Shown: positions 11,199-19,293 of the stretch, one piece after another
How positions within the stretch are numbered: the stretch's first letter is position 1
How the letters are laid out: each line of letters begins with the position of its first letter
Source: Amycolatopsis sp. DSM 110486
GTDB taxonomy: Bacteria > Actinomycetota > Actinomycetes > Mycobacteriales > Pseudonocardiaceae
Length of the DNA stretch: 64,000 bases
Assembly (NCBI RefSeq): GCF_019468465.1
Contig: NZ_CP080519.1
Coordinates: 1,813,001 to 1,877,000 of the forward strand
Direction: 5' to 3'
Translations under genes and position numbers: made by a program
Notes under the pieces: model-generated
Told to the model about the DNA's origin: nothing
The model's input: only the letters and a program-made list of their open reading frames with translations
Database searches by the model: none

Positions 11199-12326
11199 TC
11201 AGCCCTGCGCGAGGGCCAGCGGCACCAGTTGCTCAGCCTCCGTCAGCGAGCCGTGCTGGCCGATCAGGGACGTCTCGACCGCTTCGGCCAGGCCGCGGAC
11301 CATGCCGAACGTGCCCTGGGCCGCGGCGACGACGTCGCCGATGCGGGGGCGCACGCGGTCGCTCACGGTGCCGAACCAGCCTTGCGCGATGGCCTCGTCG
11401 CGGGGCAGGACCCAGGCGGACGGGCCGAGGACGGACTGCCAGGCCGCCAGGACATCGGCGGCCGCGCCCGATTCGGTGTAGACGTGGCGGGCGCGGACCT
11501 CGCCGCCGAAGGCGCGGACGCCGTCCAGCAGCTCCGGGGTGTCCTCGAGGTCGAGTTTGTCGTCCACGGTCACCATGCCGTGGTCGGCGACGACGGCCAG
11601 CAGCGCGCCCGCGGGGAGGCCGTCCACAATGGACTCGACAAGGCGGTCGACGTGCCGAAGCTGCATACGCCAGGCGGTGGAGCCGGGGCCGTAGAGGTGG
11701 CCGAGCAGGTCGAGTTCGCTGTGGTAGGCGTAGCAGAACGACCGTGCCGCGAGCACCTCCAGCGTCCGCGCGGCGAGGTCGCCCAGGGCGTGGACGCCGG
11801 CGTAGCGGGCGCCGCTCTGGGTGGCGCGGGTCAGGGCCGTGTCGGAGAACTGGGCGGAGGACACGACGACGGCGTCGAGGCCCGCCGCGGCAGCGCGTTC
11901 GAAAGTCGTCGGAAGCGGCTGGACCGAGCGAGGCGGGAGGGCGCCGCGCAAGTCGCTGCCGTCTTCGTGGGAGCGCCAGCGCAAGGCGTTGAGCACGCCC
12001 GTGCCCGGCACCTCGAACGTGTACCCGACCATCCCGTGCTCCCCCGACGCCAGGCCGGTGCCGATCGCGGCGACGCCGGCCGCCGTCGTCGACGGGAAGC
12101 CGACGCGCAACGGGCTCTTCGCGAGCTCCGTGAGCACCGGCGCGTCGGCCGCGTGCTCGGCCAGGAGCTGCCAGCCGAGGCCGTCGATGAGCAGCACGCA
12201 CGCACTGCGCGCCTCCGGCAACGCCAGCGAACCCGCCTCGCCCGGCACGCCGAGCGCGCCCAGCACCGCGGGGACGACCTGGCCGAGGTGCGGGAGGTCG
12301 GTGATCTGGGGAACGTCCACGAACAC
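11199..12326 (-). CDS. Alkaline-phosphatase superfamily phosphodiesterase/nucleotide pyrophosphatase
   Basis: 375 residues of the type I phosphodiesterase/nucleotide pyrophosphatase family. The metal-binding start is ACVLLIDGLGWQLL, the catalytic-nucleophile region is GFPSTTAAGVAAIGTG, and later metal ligands are in AYHSELDLLGHLYGPGS and LAVVADHGMVTVD. The family hydrolyses phosphodiester or pyrophosphate bonds. No signal peptide, so probably cytoplasmic. A GTG start at 12326 is taken; the GTG at 12320 is equally possible. A GTCCAYWRTGGAC palindrome is inside the gene (11622-11634). Confidence 0.85.
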   Translation of the reverse strand: MFVDVPQITDLPHLGQVVPAVLGALGVPGEAGSLALPEARSACVLLIDGLGWQLLAEHAADAPVLTELAKSPLRVGFPSTTAAGVAAIGTGLASGEHGMVGYTFEVPGTGVLNALRWRSHEDGSDLRGALPPRSVQPLPTTFERAAAAGLDAVVVSSAQFSDTALTRATQSGARYAGVHALGDLAARTLEVLAARSFCYAYHSELDLLGHLYGPGSTAWRMQLRHVDRLVESIVDGLPAGALLAVVADHGMVTVDDKLDLEDTPELLDGVRAFGGEVRARHVYTESGAAADVLAAWQSVLGPSAWVLPRDEAIAQGWFGTVSDRVRPRIGDVVAAAQGTFGMVRGLAEAVETSLIGQHGSLTEAEQLVPLALAQG

Positions 12327-12364
12327 AGCTTCCCACCCGCCTGCGCGGCAGCGATAATCGACGC

Positions 12365-12568
12365 ATGCCCACTTACGCCTACCGCTGCCGCGACTGCACC
12401 GACACGTTCGAGCTGCAACGGCCGATGAGCGAGTCCGGCGCGCCGGCGCCGTGTCCCGAGGGGCACACCGACACCGTGAAGCTGCTGACCACCGTCGCGC
12501 TCACCGGCTCCGCCGCGAGCCCCGCACCGTCGGGTGGCTGCTGCGGCGGCGGGTGCTGCGGCGGCTGA
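12365..12568 (+). CDS. FmdB-type zinc ribbon protein
   Basis: 67 residues. The N-terminus MPTYAYRCRDCTDTFELQRP is the FmdB/CxxC_CXXC_SSSS regulatory-protein signature; it has CxxC at residues 8-11 and a C-terminal C30-containing knuckle (APCPEGH). The tail is low-complexity Gly/Cys/Ser (SGGCCGGGCCGG), common in actinobacterial members. The family is tied by name to formamidase regulation but its role is generally unproven. GATAAT (12353-12358) ends 6 bases before the ATG: probable leaderless transcript. Convergent with the PLP-enzyme gene, 3 bp apart. Confidence 0.88.
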   Translation: MPTYAYRCRDCTDTFELQRPMSESGAPAPCPEGHTDTVKLLTTVALTGSAASPAPSGGCCGGGCCGG

Positions 12569-12571
12569 CGG

Positions 12572-13684
12572 TCAGCAGGCCTTCAGCGCCTGGTCGAGGT
12601 CGTGCCAGAGGTCCTCGACGTCCTCGAGCCCGGCCGAGAGCCGGATCAGCCCGTGGGTGATGCCCGCCTCCTCGCGGTCGCTCTCGGCGACGACCCGGTG
12701 CGTGAGCGACGCCGGGTGCTGGATGAGCGTGTCGACGCTGCCGAGACTCACCGCCGGCGTGACCAGCCGGACGGCGGCGATCAGCGCGTGCGGATCGCCC
12801 GCCACCTCGAACGCGACGAGCGGGCCACCGAGCGTCGGGTAGTGCACGGCGGTCACCGCTTCGTGCTGCGCAAGGCGTTCGGCGAGCACGGCGGCGGTCT
12901 CGCTTGCCGCCGTCACGCGCAGCGGGAGCGTGGAAAGCCCGCGCAGCAACAGGTACCCCGCCAGCGGGTGCAGCACGGCGCCCGTGGCGAAGCGGATTCC
13001 CCGCAGCCGCGCGGCTTCCTCCGCGTCACACGCAACGACGCCACCCATCACGTCGCCGTGGCCGCCGAGGAACTTCGTCGCGCTGTGCAGCACGAGGCGC
13101 GCGCCGTGGCGGCCGGGGCGTTGCAGGACGGGCGTGGCGAAGGTGTTGTCGACGAGCACGGGCACGTCGCCGCACGCGTCGACGAGGGCTTTGACGTCGA
13201 GCTCGGTCAGCGTCGGGTTGGCGGGCGTCTCGACGAAGACCAGGCCCGTGTCCGGCCTGAGCGCCGCGGCCACCTCGCCGGGCGCCGCCCACGTGACCTC
13301 GATGCCGAGCAACCCGGACGTCAGCAGGTGATCCGTCGACCCGTACAACGGCCGGACGCCCACGACGTGCCGCTTTCCTTGCGACGCGGCGGAAAGCAGG
13401 CACGCGGACACGGCCGCCATCCCGCTCGCGAACGCCACCGCGTGGTCGAACCCCTCCAGCTCGGCCAGCGCGCGCTCGAACCGCTCGACGGTCGGGTTGC
13501 TGACGCGGCCGTAGATGCCCGAGACCTCGCCGCCGGTCGAGAACTCGTCGATCCGCAGGGCCTCGGCCGCGCTGTCGCGGGACGGGTACGTCGTCGAGAA
13601 ATCGAGGGGTACGGCGTGCAGGCCCAGGTCGGTCAGGTCGTCGCGGCCGGCGTGGACGGCTCGGGTGCGCAGCGCGTTCGTCAT
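12572..13684 (-). CDS. Cys/Met metabolism PLP-dependent enzyme (cystathionine/methionine gamma-lyase type)
   Basis: 370 residues of the trans-sulfuration PLP family. The PLP-binding lysine is in LVLHSATKFLGGHGDVMGG. Also visible are SGIYGRVSNPTVERFERALAE, the phosphate-binding FASGMAAVSA and LVDNTFATPVLQRP. Members are cystathionine gamma-synthase, beta- or gamma-lyase, or methionine gamma-lyase; the sequence alone does not decide. It is divergent from an Lrp-type regulator with 59 bp between starts. That fits substrate-responsive control of an amino-acid-degrading lyase, which I favour over biosynthesis (inference). Confidence 0.88.
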   Translation of the reverse strand: MTNALRTRAVHAGRDDLTDLGLHAVPLDFSTTYPSRDSAAEALRIDEFSTGGEVSGIYGRVSNPTVERFERALAELEGFDHAVAFASGMAAVSACLLSAASQGKRHVVGVRPLYGSTDHLLTSGLLGIEVTWAAPGEVAAALRPDTGLVFVETPANPTLTELDVKALVDACGDVPVLVDNTFATPVLQRPGRHGARLVLHSATKFLGGHGDVMGGVVACDAEEAARLRGIRFATGAVLHPLAGYLLLRGLSTLPLRVTAASETAAVLAERLAQHEAVTAVHYPTLGGPLVAFEVAGDPHALIAAVRLVTPAVSLGSVDTLIQHPASLTHRVVAESDREEAGITHGLIRLSAGLEDVEDLWHDLDQALKAC

Positions 13685-13712
13685 GGCGTTGAGCGTCGGC
13701 CATCGTGCGATT

Positions 13713-13737
13713 TTGCCGCAACGGTTTCGGATATCAT
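13713..13737. promoter_or_regulatory. Divergent promoter/operator region of Lrp regulator and PLP enzyme
   Basis: The 59-bp gap between the divergent starts contains TTGC-C-GCAA (13713-13721), a small AT-enriched inverted repeat of the kind bound by Lrp/AsnC proteins, and TATCAT (13732-13737), a good -10 hexamer ending 6 bases before the lrp-like ATG. This implies a leaderless regulator transcript and an autoregulatory site. The operator role is inferred. Confidence 0.5.
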
Positions 13738-13743
13738 TCGCGG

Positions 13744-14229
13744 ATGAGCGATTCCGTCGAACTGAGCACGGTGGACCTTGAGATTCTGCGCGTGCTGCAG
13801 AACGATGCGCGGACGTCGAACAAGGACCTCGCGGCCGCCGTCGGCGTCGCGCCGTCCACCTGCCTCGACCGCGTGGCCCGCCTCCGCTCGACGGGCGTGA
13901 TCACGGGCCAGCACGCCTCCGTCGACGCCGCCAAACTCGGGCGGCCCCTGGAGGCGTTCCTGTTCGTACAGGTCCGGCCCCACCGGCGCGAGCTGGTGGA
14001 CCCGTTCGTGTCCGACCTGCTCGCCCTGCCCGAGGTGCGCGCCGTCTACCACCTCACGGGCCCGGACGACTTCCTCGCCCACGTGGCCACCAGCTCCGCC
14101 GCCGAACTCCAACGGCTCGTGCTGGACGAGCTGACGGCCCGCGACGAGGTCGCGCGCGTGCACACGAACCTGGTGTTCCAGCACTGGAGTGGCGGGCCGC
14201 TGTTGCCGCCTACTCCGTCCGCACCTTGA
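13744..14229 (+). CDS. Lrp/AsnC family transcriptional regulator
   Basis: 161 residues. N-terminal winged helix-turn-helix (LSTVDLEILRVLQNDARTSN, KDLAAAVGVAPSTCLDRVAR) and a C-terminal RAM/ACT ligand-binding domain (EAFLFVQVRPHRRELVD, VRAVYHLTGPDDFLAHVA). Lrp regulators sense amino acids and usually control themselves and a divergent gene; here that is the Cys/Met-type PLP enzyme. The upstream ATG at 13705 is out of line with the family, and the -10 box at 13732-13737 supports 13744. The last 20 bp overlap the 3' end of the convergent DUF1963 gene. Confidence 0.92.
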   Translation: MSDSVELSTVDLEILRVLQNDARTSNKDLAAAVGVAPSTCLDRVARLRSTGVITGQHASVDAAKLGRPLEAFLFVQVRPHRRELVDPFVSDLLALPEVRAVYHLTGPDDFLAHVATSSAAELQRLVLDELTARDEVARVHTNLVFQHWSGGPLLPPTPSAP

Positions 14230-15022
14230 CGGGGTGCCGCGGGTCGGTGGGGCACAGGAAGATGTTCAACGCGCCCTGCTCGCCGAACTCCCAGCCGGCT
14301 TCCTCGTCGTCCCTCCGCTCGCACCCGCAGGGCACCTCGTCCTCCTGCGTCGCCAGCGCGATCGCCTGACGCAGGCGCGCGCCGCACTCGCGGCAGCTCA
14401 GGTCTTCCGGATCCCCTGCATACCAAGCCGTCCAGCCGCCGACTTTCGAGAACTGGCCGAGCTCGTAGTCGACGTCATCGCCGCTCGCCGGCAACCCGAG
14501 CTCCACGCGGCGGTCCAGGGGGAACTCGTCAACGTAGGGGAATTCCTCGAGCCGGCACGGATTGAGGACGCGTGGCTGGGGCAGGAACATGTCGTCCGCT
14601 TCTTCGGGCGGCTCCGGCGCTTCGGCGACTTCGCCGCCCGTTTTCGAGTCCCGCCAGACCAGGCGCACGGCGGGGCCGTAGTGGCGCTTGCTCGTGTGAA
14701 ATGTCGGGCACAACAGCACCTGCGCGAGATCCGTGCCGTCGGGGAACGGCAGCTCCGGGAAGTCCCGGCGGTAGAACTGGGCGGCGCCGACCATCGCGGG
14801 CACCGGCTCGTCGTCCGGGTGCCCGCCGGTCCAACCATCGTCGGTCGCCTCGGCCTTCGGCGGCCAGGTGACGGGACACGTCGGCCACGGCTCACTCGCG
14901 GGCCACAGCAGGGGGCCGCCGAGATGGCTTTCGCCGACGGCGGGCTCGCCGTCCACGGGGTGGAGGCGCACCGCGGTGCGCGCGCGCTCGATCAGAGCGC
15001 TGAACTCGGTGGGGAGGTTCAC
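14210..15022 (-). CDS. DUF1963 (YwqG-like) protein
   Basis: 270 residues. Resembles YwqG/DUF1963 proteins: ESHLGGPLLWPASEPWPTC near the N-terminus, AAQFYRRDFPELPFPDGTD in the middle and KVGGWTAWYAGDPEDLSCRE, then GEQGALNIFLC. A CREC...PCGCERR set in the C-terminal third suggests a metal-binding insertion. The family has no firm biochemical function. It starts at a GTG preceded by a weak ribosome site. Its 3' end overlaps the lrp-like gene by 20 bp, tail to tail. Confidence 0.82.
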   Translation of the reverse strand: MNLPTEFSALIERARTAVRLHPVDGEPAVGESHLGGPLLWPASEPWPTCPVTWPPKAEATDDGWTGGHPDDEPVPAMVGAAQFYRRDFPELPFPDGTDLAQVLLCPTFHTSKRHYGPAVRLVWRDSKTGGEVAEAPEPPEEADDMFLPQPRVLNPCRLEEFPYVDEFPLDRRVELGLPASGDDVDYELGQFSKVGGWTAWYAGDPEDLSCRECGARLRQAIALATQEDEVPCGCERRDDEEAGWEFGEQGALNIFLCPTDPRHPVKVRTE

Positions 15023-15202
15023 CGCGCGAGGGTATCGCTCAGCACCGACAACTCCGGAGGACAGCGCGAATACCGACCGCGACGATTCCTTTCGATCGGG
15101 AATCGGTCAAAAACCCGGTCGTCGATTCCGGTAACGGACAACGCGGCCGGCCCGACGTCCGGACCACAAAGGATTTGCCGGTCGAGGGACGGAGGTAGCG
15201 CC

Positions 15203-15382
15203 ATGACGAGCACGACCGGACCGGCCGCACAGAATTCCCAGGACTACTGGGGACCGCCGACGCAACCGATGCGACTGCCGCGCCAACCGGGGCAGATCAG
15301 CACGGTGATGTTGCTGCTCGCGGCGCTGTGCGGGGCGGCCGTGATCGGGGCGATCTGGCTGGGGATCGCACTGGCGGCGTGA
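15203..15382 (+). CDS. Small single-span membrane protein, 59 aa
   Basis: 59 residues: a polar Pro/Gln-rich N-terminal half (residues 1-33, with DYWGPPTQPMRLPRQPGQ) and one strong hydrophobic helix (about 34-57, STVMLLLAALCGAAVIGAIW). A GGAGGT ribosome site stands 6 bases before the ATG, so translation is likely. The polar half should face the cytoplasm or outside with the helix as a C-terminal anchor. I know no function. A 23-bp inverted repeat follows 57 bp after the stop and may end the transcript. Confidence 0.72.
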   Translation: MTSTTGPAAQNSQDYWGPPTQPMRLPRQPGQISTVMLLLAALCGAAVIGAIWLGIALAA

Positions 15383-15438
15383 GGGGATTCCGGTTTGTGA
15401 ATTGCCGGAATGCACGAGTGGGCGGTGGCGGAGAACGC

Positions 15439-15496
15439 CCGGATCGCCTCAGTTGTCCACAGGCATGCCGAGTTGTGGACAACTGAGGCGATCCGG
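15439..15496. repeat. 23-bp perfect inverted repeat with two opposed DnaA-box sequences
   Basis: Arms 15439-15461 and 15474-15496 are perfectly complementary, with a 12-base loop that itself contains GCATGC. Each arm ends in TTGTCCACA (15453-15461 on plus, 15474-15482 on minus), the G+C-rich form of the DnaA box reported for Streptomyces. It lies in the 203-bp gap between the convergent small membrane gene and dhaM. It could act as a terminator hairpin, a DnaA binding/titration site, or both. No T-run follows. Confidence 0.8.
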
Positions 15497-15585
15497 CGCT
15501 CAGTCGCCGAATTTGTCGGAGTGGGCCGATAGAATGGACATGGGCACGCCCCCTTGGGAGGGCGGGGGTGTTTTCCCGGCCGCCG

Positions 15586-16260
15586 CTACTCCCCGAAGTT
15601 CGACTCCACCAGACCGGTCACCTTGGCGAGCGCGTCCGAAGCCTCGGGCCCCCGGGCGCGCACCACGATGTGGTCGCCCTGGCGGGCGCCGAGGGACATG
15701 AGGGCCAGGACGCTGTGGGCGTCGGCTTCCTGGTCGCCCAGGCGGATCGTCACCTCGGCTTCCAGGGAGGCCAGGCTGCGCACCAGGACGGCGGCGGGGC
15801 GGGCGTGGAGGCCGACCTCGTTCGTCAGCGTGAGTTCCTTCTCCTGGGCATCACCAGGAGAGTCCACTGCGGCGAGGTCTGGAGCCAGGCCGGCACCCGC
15901 AGCGGCAGAGGCCACCGCCTTGCGGTCCGCCCCACCCTGAGCAGCGACGGCGGCCGCGATGGCGCCCTCCACCAGTGGACCGTCGGCGACCACGGCGGCA
16001 AGGCCGCCGGAAAGCGACTCCACCGCGAGCTCCGCCGTCATCTGCGCGCTGCCCAGGTCGTAGAGCAGCACCACGCCGTCGCCGGAGTCGGCGCGTTGGG
16101 TGGCGGCCACGACTTCGTCGTAGTCGGTGCCGATGCCGCCGTCGTCAGGGAGGCCGCCGGCGGGGATGATGCGGACGTCGGGGGCCATTTGGGCGGCCAG
16201 GTCGGCCAGGCCTTCGGCCAGTTTGGCGCTGTGCGAGACGAGCACGATCCCCACGGTCAC
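15586..16260 (-). CDS. dhaM: DhaM: PTS-dependent dihydroxyacetone kinase phosphotransferase subunit with HPr domain
   Basis: 224 residues in two parts. Residues 1-130 are the EIIA-Man-like DhaM domain, with the phospho-accepting His in VGIVLVSHSAKLAEG and the GSAQMTAE segment. After an Ala-rich linker comes an HPr domain (about 140-224) with its active His in NEVGLHARPAAVLV. DhaM relays phosphate from the PTS to ADP bound on DhaL. E. coli DhaM has a further EI-like domain that is absent here, so this protein needs a separate Enzyme I. The GTG start at 16260 overlaps the dhaL stop as GTGA. Confidence 0.92.
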   Translation of the reverse strand: MTVGIVLVSHSAKLAEGLADLAAQMAPDVRIIPAGGLPDDGGIGTDYDEVVAATQRADSGDGVVLLYDLGSAQMTAELAVESLSGGLAAVVADGPLVEGAIAAAVAAQGGADRKAVASAAAGAGLAPDLAAVDSPGDAQEKELTLTNEVGLHARPAAVLVRSLASLEAEVTIRLGDQEADAHSVLALMSLGARQGDHIVVRARGPEASDALAKVTGLVESNFGE

Positions 16261-16883
16261 CGGGCGGCCTCCGCGAACGCGCGCAGCAGCAGCGCCGTGG
16301 AGCGGGCGCCGGGGTCCATGTGGCCGACGGCGCGTTCGCCCAGATACGAAGCCCGGCCCTTGCGAGGCACCAGGTCCACTGTGGACTCGGCGCCGCGGTC
16401 GGCCGCGTCGGCCGCCGCGGTCAGCACGTCCGCGATCGAAGCGTCCGCGGGGCAAGCGGCGGCCGCGGAGACGGCCGGGATGAGCGCGTCGACCATCGTC
16501 GCGTCACCGCCCACCGCTTTGCCGCGCGCCTGCACACCGTCCAAAGCGGCCTGCAGAGCGGCCACCAGCAGCGGCACGTCGATCGAAGCCGCGTCGCCCA
16601 GTTTCGTCGACGCGCGCAGGAAAGCCGTGCCGTACAACGGACCCGCCGCGCCGCCGACCTTCGAGATCAACGTGGTGGCCGCCAGTTTGGCGACGCCCGC
16701 CGGGGTGGCGGGCACCTCCGTCTCCAGGGCGGACACGATCGCGGTGAACCCGCGGCTCATGTTCTCGCCGTGGTCGCCGTCGCCGATGGCGCGGTCTAGC
16801 TCCACCAGTTCGGAGCGGTGCTCGGCCACGACTTCGGCCGCGGCTCGCAGCGCGGCCGCGACTCCTTCGGAAGAACAACCCAT
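16257..16883 (-). CDS. dhaL: DhaL: ADP-binding subunit of dihydroxyacetone kinase
   Basis: 208 residues. The Mg-ADP site motif is RAIGDGDHGENMSRGF (about residues 30-45), followed by SKVGGAAGPLYGTAFLRA and GDATMVDALIPA, all diagnostic of DhaL. ADP stays bound as a coenzyme that is rephosphorylated by DhaM and passes the phosphate to dihydroxyacetone on DhaK. The ATG at 16883 overlaps the dhaK stop (TGATG), so translation is coupled; the frame's longer start at 16928 lies inside dhaK. It contains one GTCCAYWRTGGAC palindrome (16374-16386). Confidence 0.94.
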   Translation of the reverse strand: MGCSSEGVAAALRAAAEVVAEHRSELVELDRAIGDGDHGENMSRGFTAIVSALETEVPATPAGVAKLAATTLISKVGGAAGPLYGTAFLRASTKLGDAASIDVPLLVAALQAALDGVQARGKAVGGDATMVDALIPAVSAAAACPADASIADVLTAAADAADRGAESTVDLVPRKGRASYLGERAVGHMDPGARSTALLLRAFAEAAR

Positions 16884-17884
16884 CAGATCCCCCACCGCAG
16901 CGCGGACGTCCACACGGGCGCGTCCCACAGCTCGGTCAGCTCGTCGTCCAGCTTCAGCAGCGTCAGGCTCATCCCCTGCATCTCGAGACTCGTGATGTAC
17001 GGGCCGACCAGCCTGCGCTCGACCACGATCCCACGCTCGGCCAGCAGCCGCTCGGCGATGCCGTGCGCGAGGTAGAGCTCCAGCAACGGCGTGGCACCCA
17101 TGGAGTTCGTGAACAGCAGCACCTTGTCGCCCGCCTCGTACGGCAGATCCGACGCCACGGCCTCGACCATCCGCGCCACCAGCGCGTCGGCGGGCTCGGC
17201 CGGGATGCGCTCGCGGCCCGGCTCGCCGTGGATGCCGATGCCGAACTCGATCTCGTCTGGTCCCAGGTCGAAGCTCGGCTCGCCGACGTGCGGCACGATC
17301 GGAGCGCTCAACGCCACCCCGATCGACCGCACCTGCCCGACGACCTTGCGCGCCAGCGCCTCCACGGCGTCGAGCGAGTCGCCCCGCTCCGCGGCGGCGC
17401 CCACGATCTTCTCCAGCAGCACGGTCCCGCCGACGCCACGGCGGCCGGCGGTGAACGTGGAGTCCTTCACCGCGACGTCGTCGTCGATCACGACGCTGCG
17501 CACGTCGAGGTCCTCAGCCGCGGCCAGCTCGGCGGCGGTCTCGAAGTTCAGCACGTCACCGGTGTAGTTCTTCACGATCAGCAACGCACCGGACGGCCCG
17601 GTCGTCGCGGCGACCGCGGCCTGCACCCCGTCCGGCGTCGGGGACGTGAACACCGCGCCGGGCACCGCCGCGTCGAGCATGCCCCGCCCGACGAACCCGC
17701 CGTGCAGCGGTTCGTGGCCGGAGCCGCCACCCGAGATGACGGCGACCTTGCTCGGCACCGGCGCGTCGGCCCGCACCACGACGGCCGGATCGTCCTGGAC
17801 ACGGAGGATGTCGGCGTGGGCCACGGCGAGGCCTCTCAAGGACTCCGCGACCACTGTCGCCGGATCGTTGATGATCTTCTTCAT
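16883..17884 (-). CDS. dhaK: DhaK: dihydroxyacetone-binding kinase subunit
   Basis: 333 residues. Binds dihydroxyacetone covalently through a histidine; the segment FGIGIHGEPGRERIP (about residue 218) holds it. VAVISGGGSGHEPLHGGFVG and LLIVKNYTGDVLNFE are family hallmarks. ATG at 17884 with GGAGGT 6-7 bases upstream. First gene of the operon dhaK-dhaL-dhaM, which feeds dihydroxyacetone into glycolysis as dihydroxyacetone phosphate using PTS phosphoenolpyruvate. No regulator gene (DhaR/DhaS) lies beside it. Confidence 0.95.
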   Translation of the reverse strand: MKKIINDPATVVAESLRGLAVAHADILRVQDDPAVVVRADAPVPSKVAVISGGGSGHEPLHGGFVGRGMLDAAVPGAVFTSPTPDGVQAAVAATTGPSGALLIVKNYTGDVLNFETAAELAAAEDLDVRSVVIDDDVAVKDSTFTAGRRGVGGTVLLEKIVGAAAERGDSLDAVEALARKVVGQVRSIGVALSAPIVPHVGEPSFDLGPDEIEFGIGIHGEPGRERIPAEPADALVARMVEAVASDLPYEAGDKVLLFTNSMGATPLLELYLAHGIAERLLAERGIVVERRLVGPYITSLEMQGMSLTLLKLDDELTELWDAPVWTSALRWGI

Positions 17885-17955
17885 GGCAGACCTCCGACAC
17901 ATCGGCGTGGTGGATGCCACCAACCTAGCCGCCGACACCGGCCCACCGCCAAGCT

Positions 17956-18936
17956 TCAGGCCCGCGGCAGGTTCCCCGCGACGCTTTTCGCCAGCGTGGT
18001 CGCCGTCGCACACGGGTCGCCGGTACCCGGCTTGAGGTCGTAGTCGGTGAACCCCACCTGGACGACTTCCACGTGGTCGCCCTGCCACGCCCGGTGCTGC
18101 CACTCGACCTTGCAGTCCGTCCCCGCCGTGCCCTTTTTCGCGTACGCCTGGTTCGCGCCGCCGACGTCGGCCTTCAGCCAGCCGTCGCCCTCCAGCGGTG
18201 GGAGGGCCGGGAAGAACATCACCGTGACGTTCGGGCTGTCGCCCCATTGGCAGCTGTGGAGCCCGGTCGCCCCGCCCTTCGTGCCCTTCAGCACTGCGTC
18301 CACGGCGGACTGGTCGAGCACCGCGCACGCGTCGGCTGTGAGCACGGATCCCTTGACGTCCGGGTATTTCAGCGGGGAGTTGTGCACCTTGTCCACGGCG
18401 GGAGCGAGCAAGGTTCGTCCCGCACGACACGGATCGCCACCCGGGTAATCGATCTCGAACGCGATGCCGAGGCTCGGATCGCGCGAGGTGAGCGCACTGA
18501 CCTCACACGAACCGCCGGTGGTGTCGGGCACCTCGACCTGCGGCAGGCCGCCGACCTGGCCCGTGGTCTTGTCGGAGGCGAACAGCACGATCGCGCCGAG
18601 CTGCACGTCGACCGAGAGCTCCTTGCCACCGGCGTCGCGCACTTTGGCGCTGCACTCGTCGAACCGGACGCTCGACGCCGTGGGCTCGCCCTCGGGAGTG
18701 CCCAGCGCGGAGAGCGACGCCTTGTCGAGGAACTGGCACGGCAGCACCTGGCGCAGGGAACCCGCCGCGACCGCGGCATCGGTGATCGGCCCGCTGCCAC
18801 CGTCCCCGCTCGCGGCGGGGACGGTGGTCCGGGGGAAGTTCTCCTTGCCCAGCTGCGGACCGCCACAGGCAGTCAGGACGAGGACACCGGCCACCACCAG
18901 GGGAAACAGCCGGCCGAGTTTGAGATCGCGCGCCAC
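17956..18936 (-). CDS. DUF3558-like lipoprotein
   Basis: About 326 residues. Lipoprotein signal peptide: LFPLVVAGVLVLTACGG, with the lipobox LTAC at about residue 22. The mature protein has two similar halves: a first with PCQFLDKASLSALG and RFDECSA, and a second with ACAVLDQSAVDAVL and LHSCQWG. This is the tandem DUF3558-like pattern common in Pseudonocardiaceae. Function unknown; presumably surface-anchored. GTG at 18936 taken; the GTG at 18945 is also possible, and neither has a clear ribosome site. Confidence 0.78.
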   Translation of the reverse strand: MARDLKLGRLFPLVVAGVLVLTACGGPQLGKENFPRTTVPAASGDGGSGPITDAAVAAGSLRQVLPCQFLDKASLSALGTPEGEPTASSVRFDECSAKVRDAGGKELSVDVQLGAIVLFASDKTTGQVGGLPQVEVPDTTGGSCEVSALTSRDPSLGIAFEIDYPGGDPCRAGRTLLAPAVDKVHNSPLKYPDVKGSVLTADACAVLDQSAVDAVLKGTKGGATGLHSCQWGDSPNVTVMFFPALPPLEGDGWLKADVGGANQAYAKKGTAGTDCKVEWQHRAWQGDHVEVVQVGFTDYDLKPGTGDPCATATTLAKSVAGNLPRA

Positions 18937-18983
18937 GCGGAGCACGGTAGCGGCAGCCGGCCCCGGCTGTCCGGACAACCCGC

Positions 18984-19280
18984 CTATCCGGCTGCCGGCG
19001 GTTCGGTGGTCTCGTCCTCGTCGGGCTGCTCGGTCTGGTCCAGCACGACGATCGGCCGCAGCCGCGCCCACAGGATGAACAACGCCGTGAAAATCAGCAG
19101 GGCGATGCCCGCCCACAGGTTGATGTTCACCCCGGACGACTTCACGCGGTCGGCCTCGGTCTCGAACGCCGCGCCCATCACCGTGAGGATGATGCCGTAC
19201 ACGCCGGTCAGCAGGGCGATGATCAGGCGGATGTCGAACGCGCCGGCCTTGCGCGCCCGCGGTGTGGATTCGGTTGCCAT
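18984..19280 (-). CDS. Two-helix membrane protein next to symporter
   Basis: 98 residues with two predicted membrane helices (FDIRLIIALLTGVYGIILTV at about 15-34 and LWAGIALLIFTALFILWARL at about 55-74) and an acidic Pro/Glu-rich C-terminal tail. It follows the sodium:solute symporter gene by 13 bp on the same strand, so they form an operon. Small partner proteins next to SSS symporters are common in actinobacteria, and a transporter accessory role is a reasonable inference. No motif proves it. Confidence 0.75.
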   Translation of the reverse strand: MATESTPRARKAGAFDIRLIIALLTGVYGIILTVMGAAFETEADRVKSSGVNINLWAGIALLIFTALFILWARLRPIVVLDQTEQPDEDETTEPPAAG

Positions 19281-19293
19281 GGCGGCCGTCCTC

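Noticed and set aside
10684..11481. 265-codon plus-strand frame over the cupin remnant
   Set aside because: Different frame from the recognisable cupin segment, and extends into the antisense of the phosphodiesterase gene.
15439..15496. Chromosomal replication origin
   Set aside because: Only two DnaA boxes, no dnaA/dnaN/gyrB neighbours and no AT-rich unwinding region, so it is not oriC.
15402..15701. 99-codon plus-strand frame after the small membrane gene
   Set aside because: It runs through the DnaA-box hairpin and into the antisense of dhaM; no support for translation.
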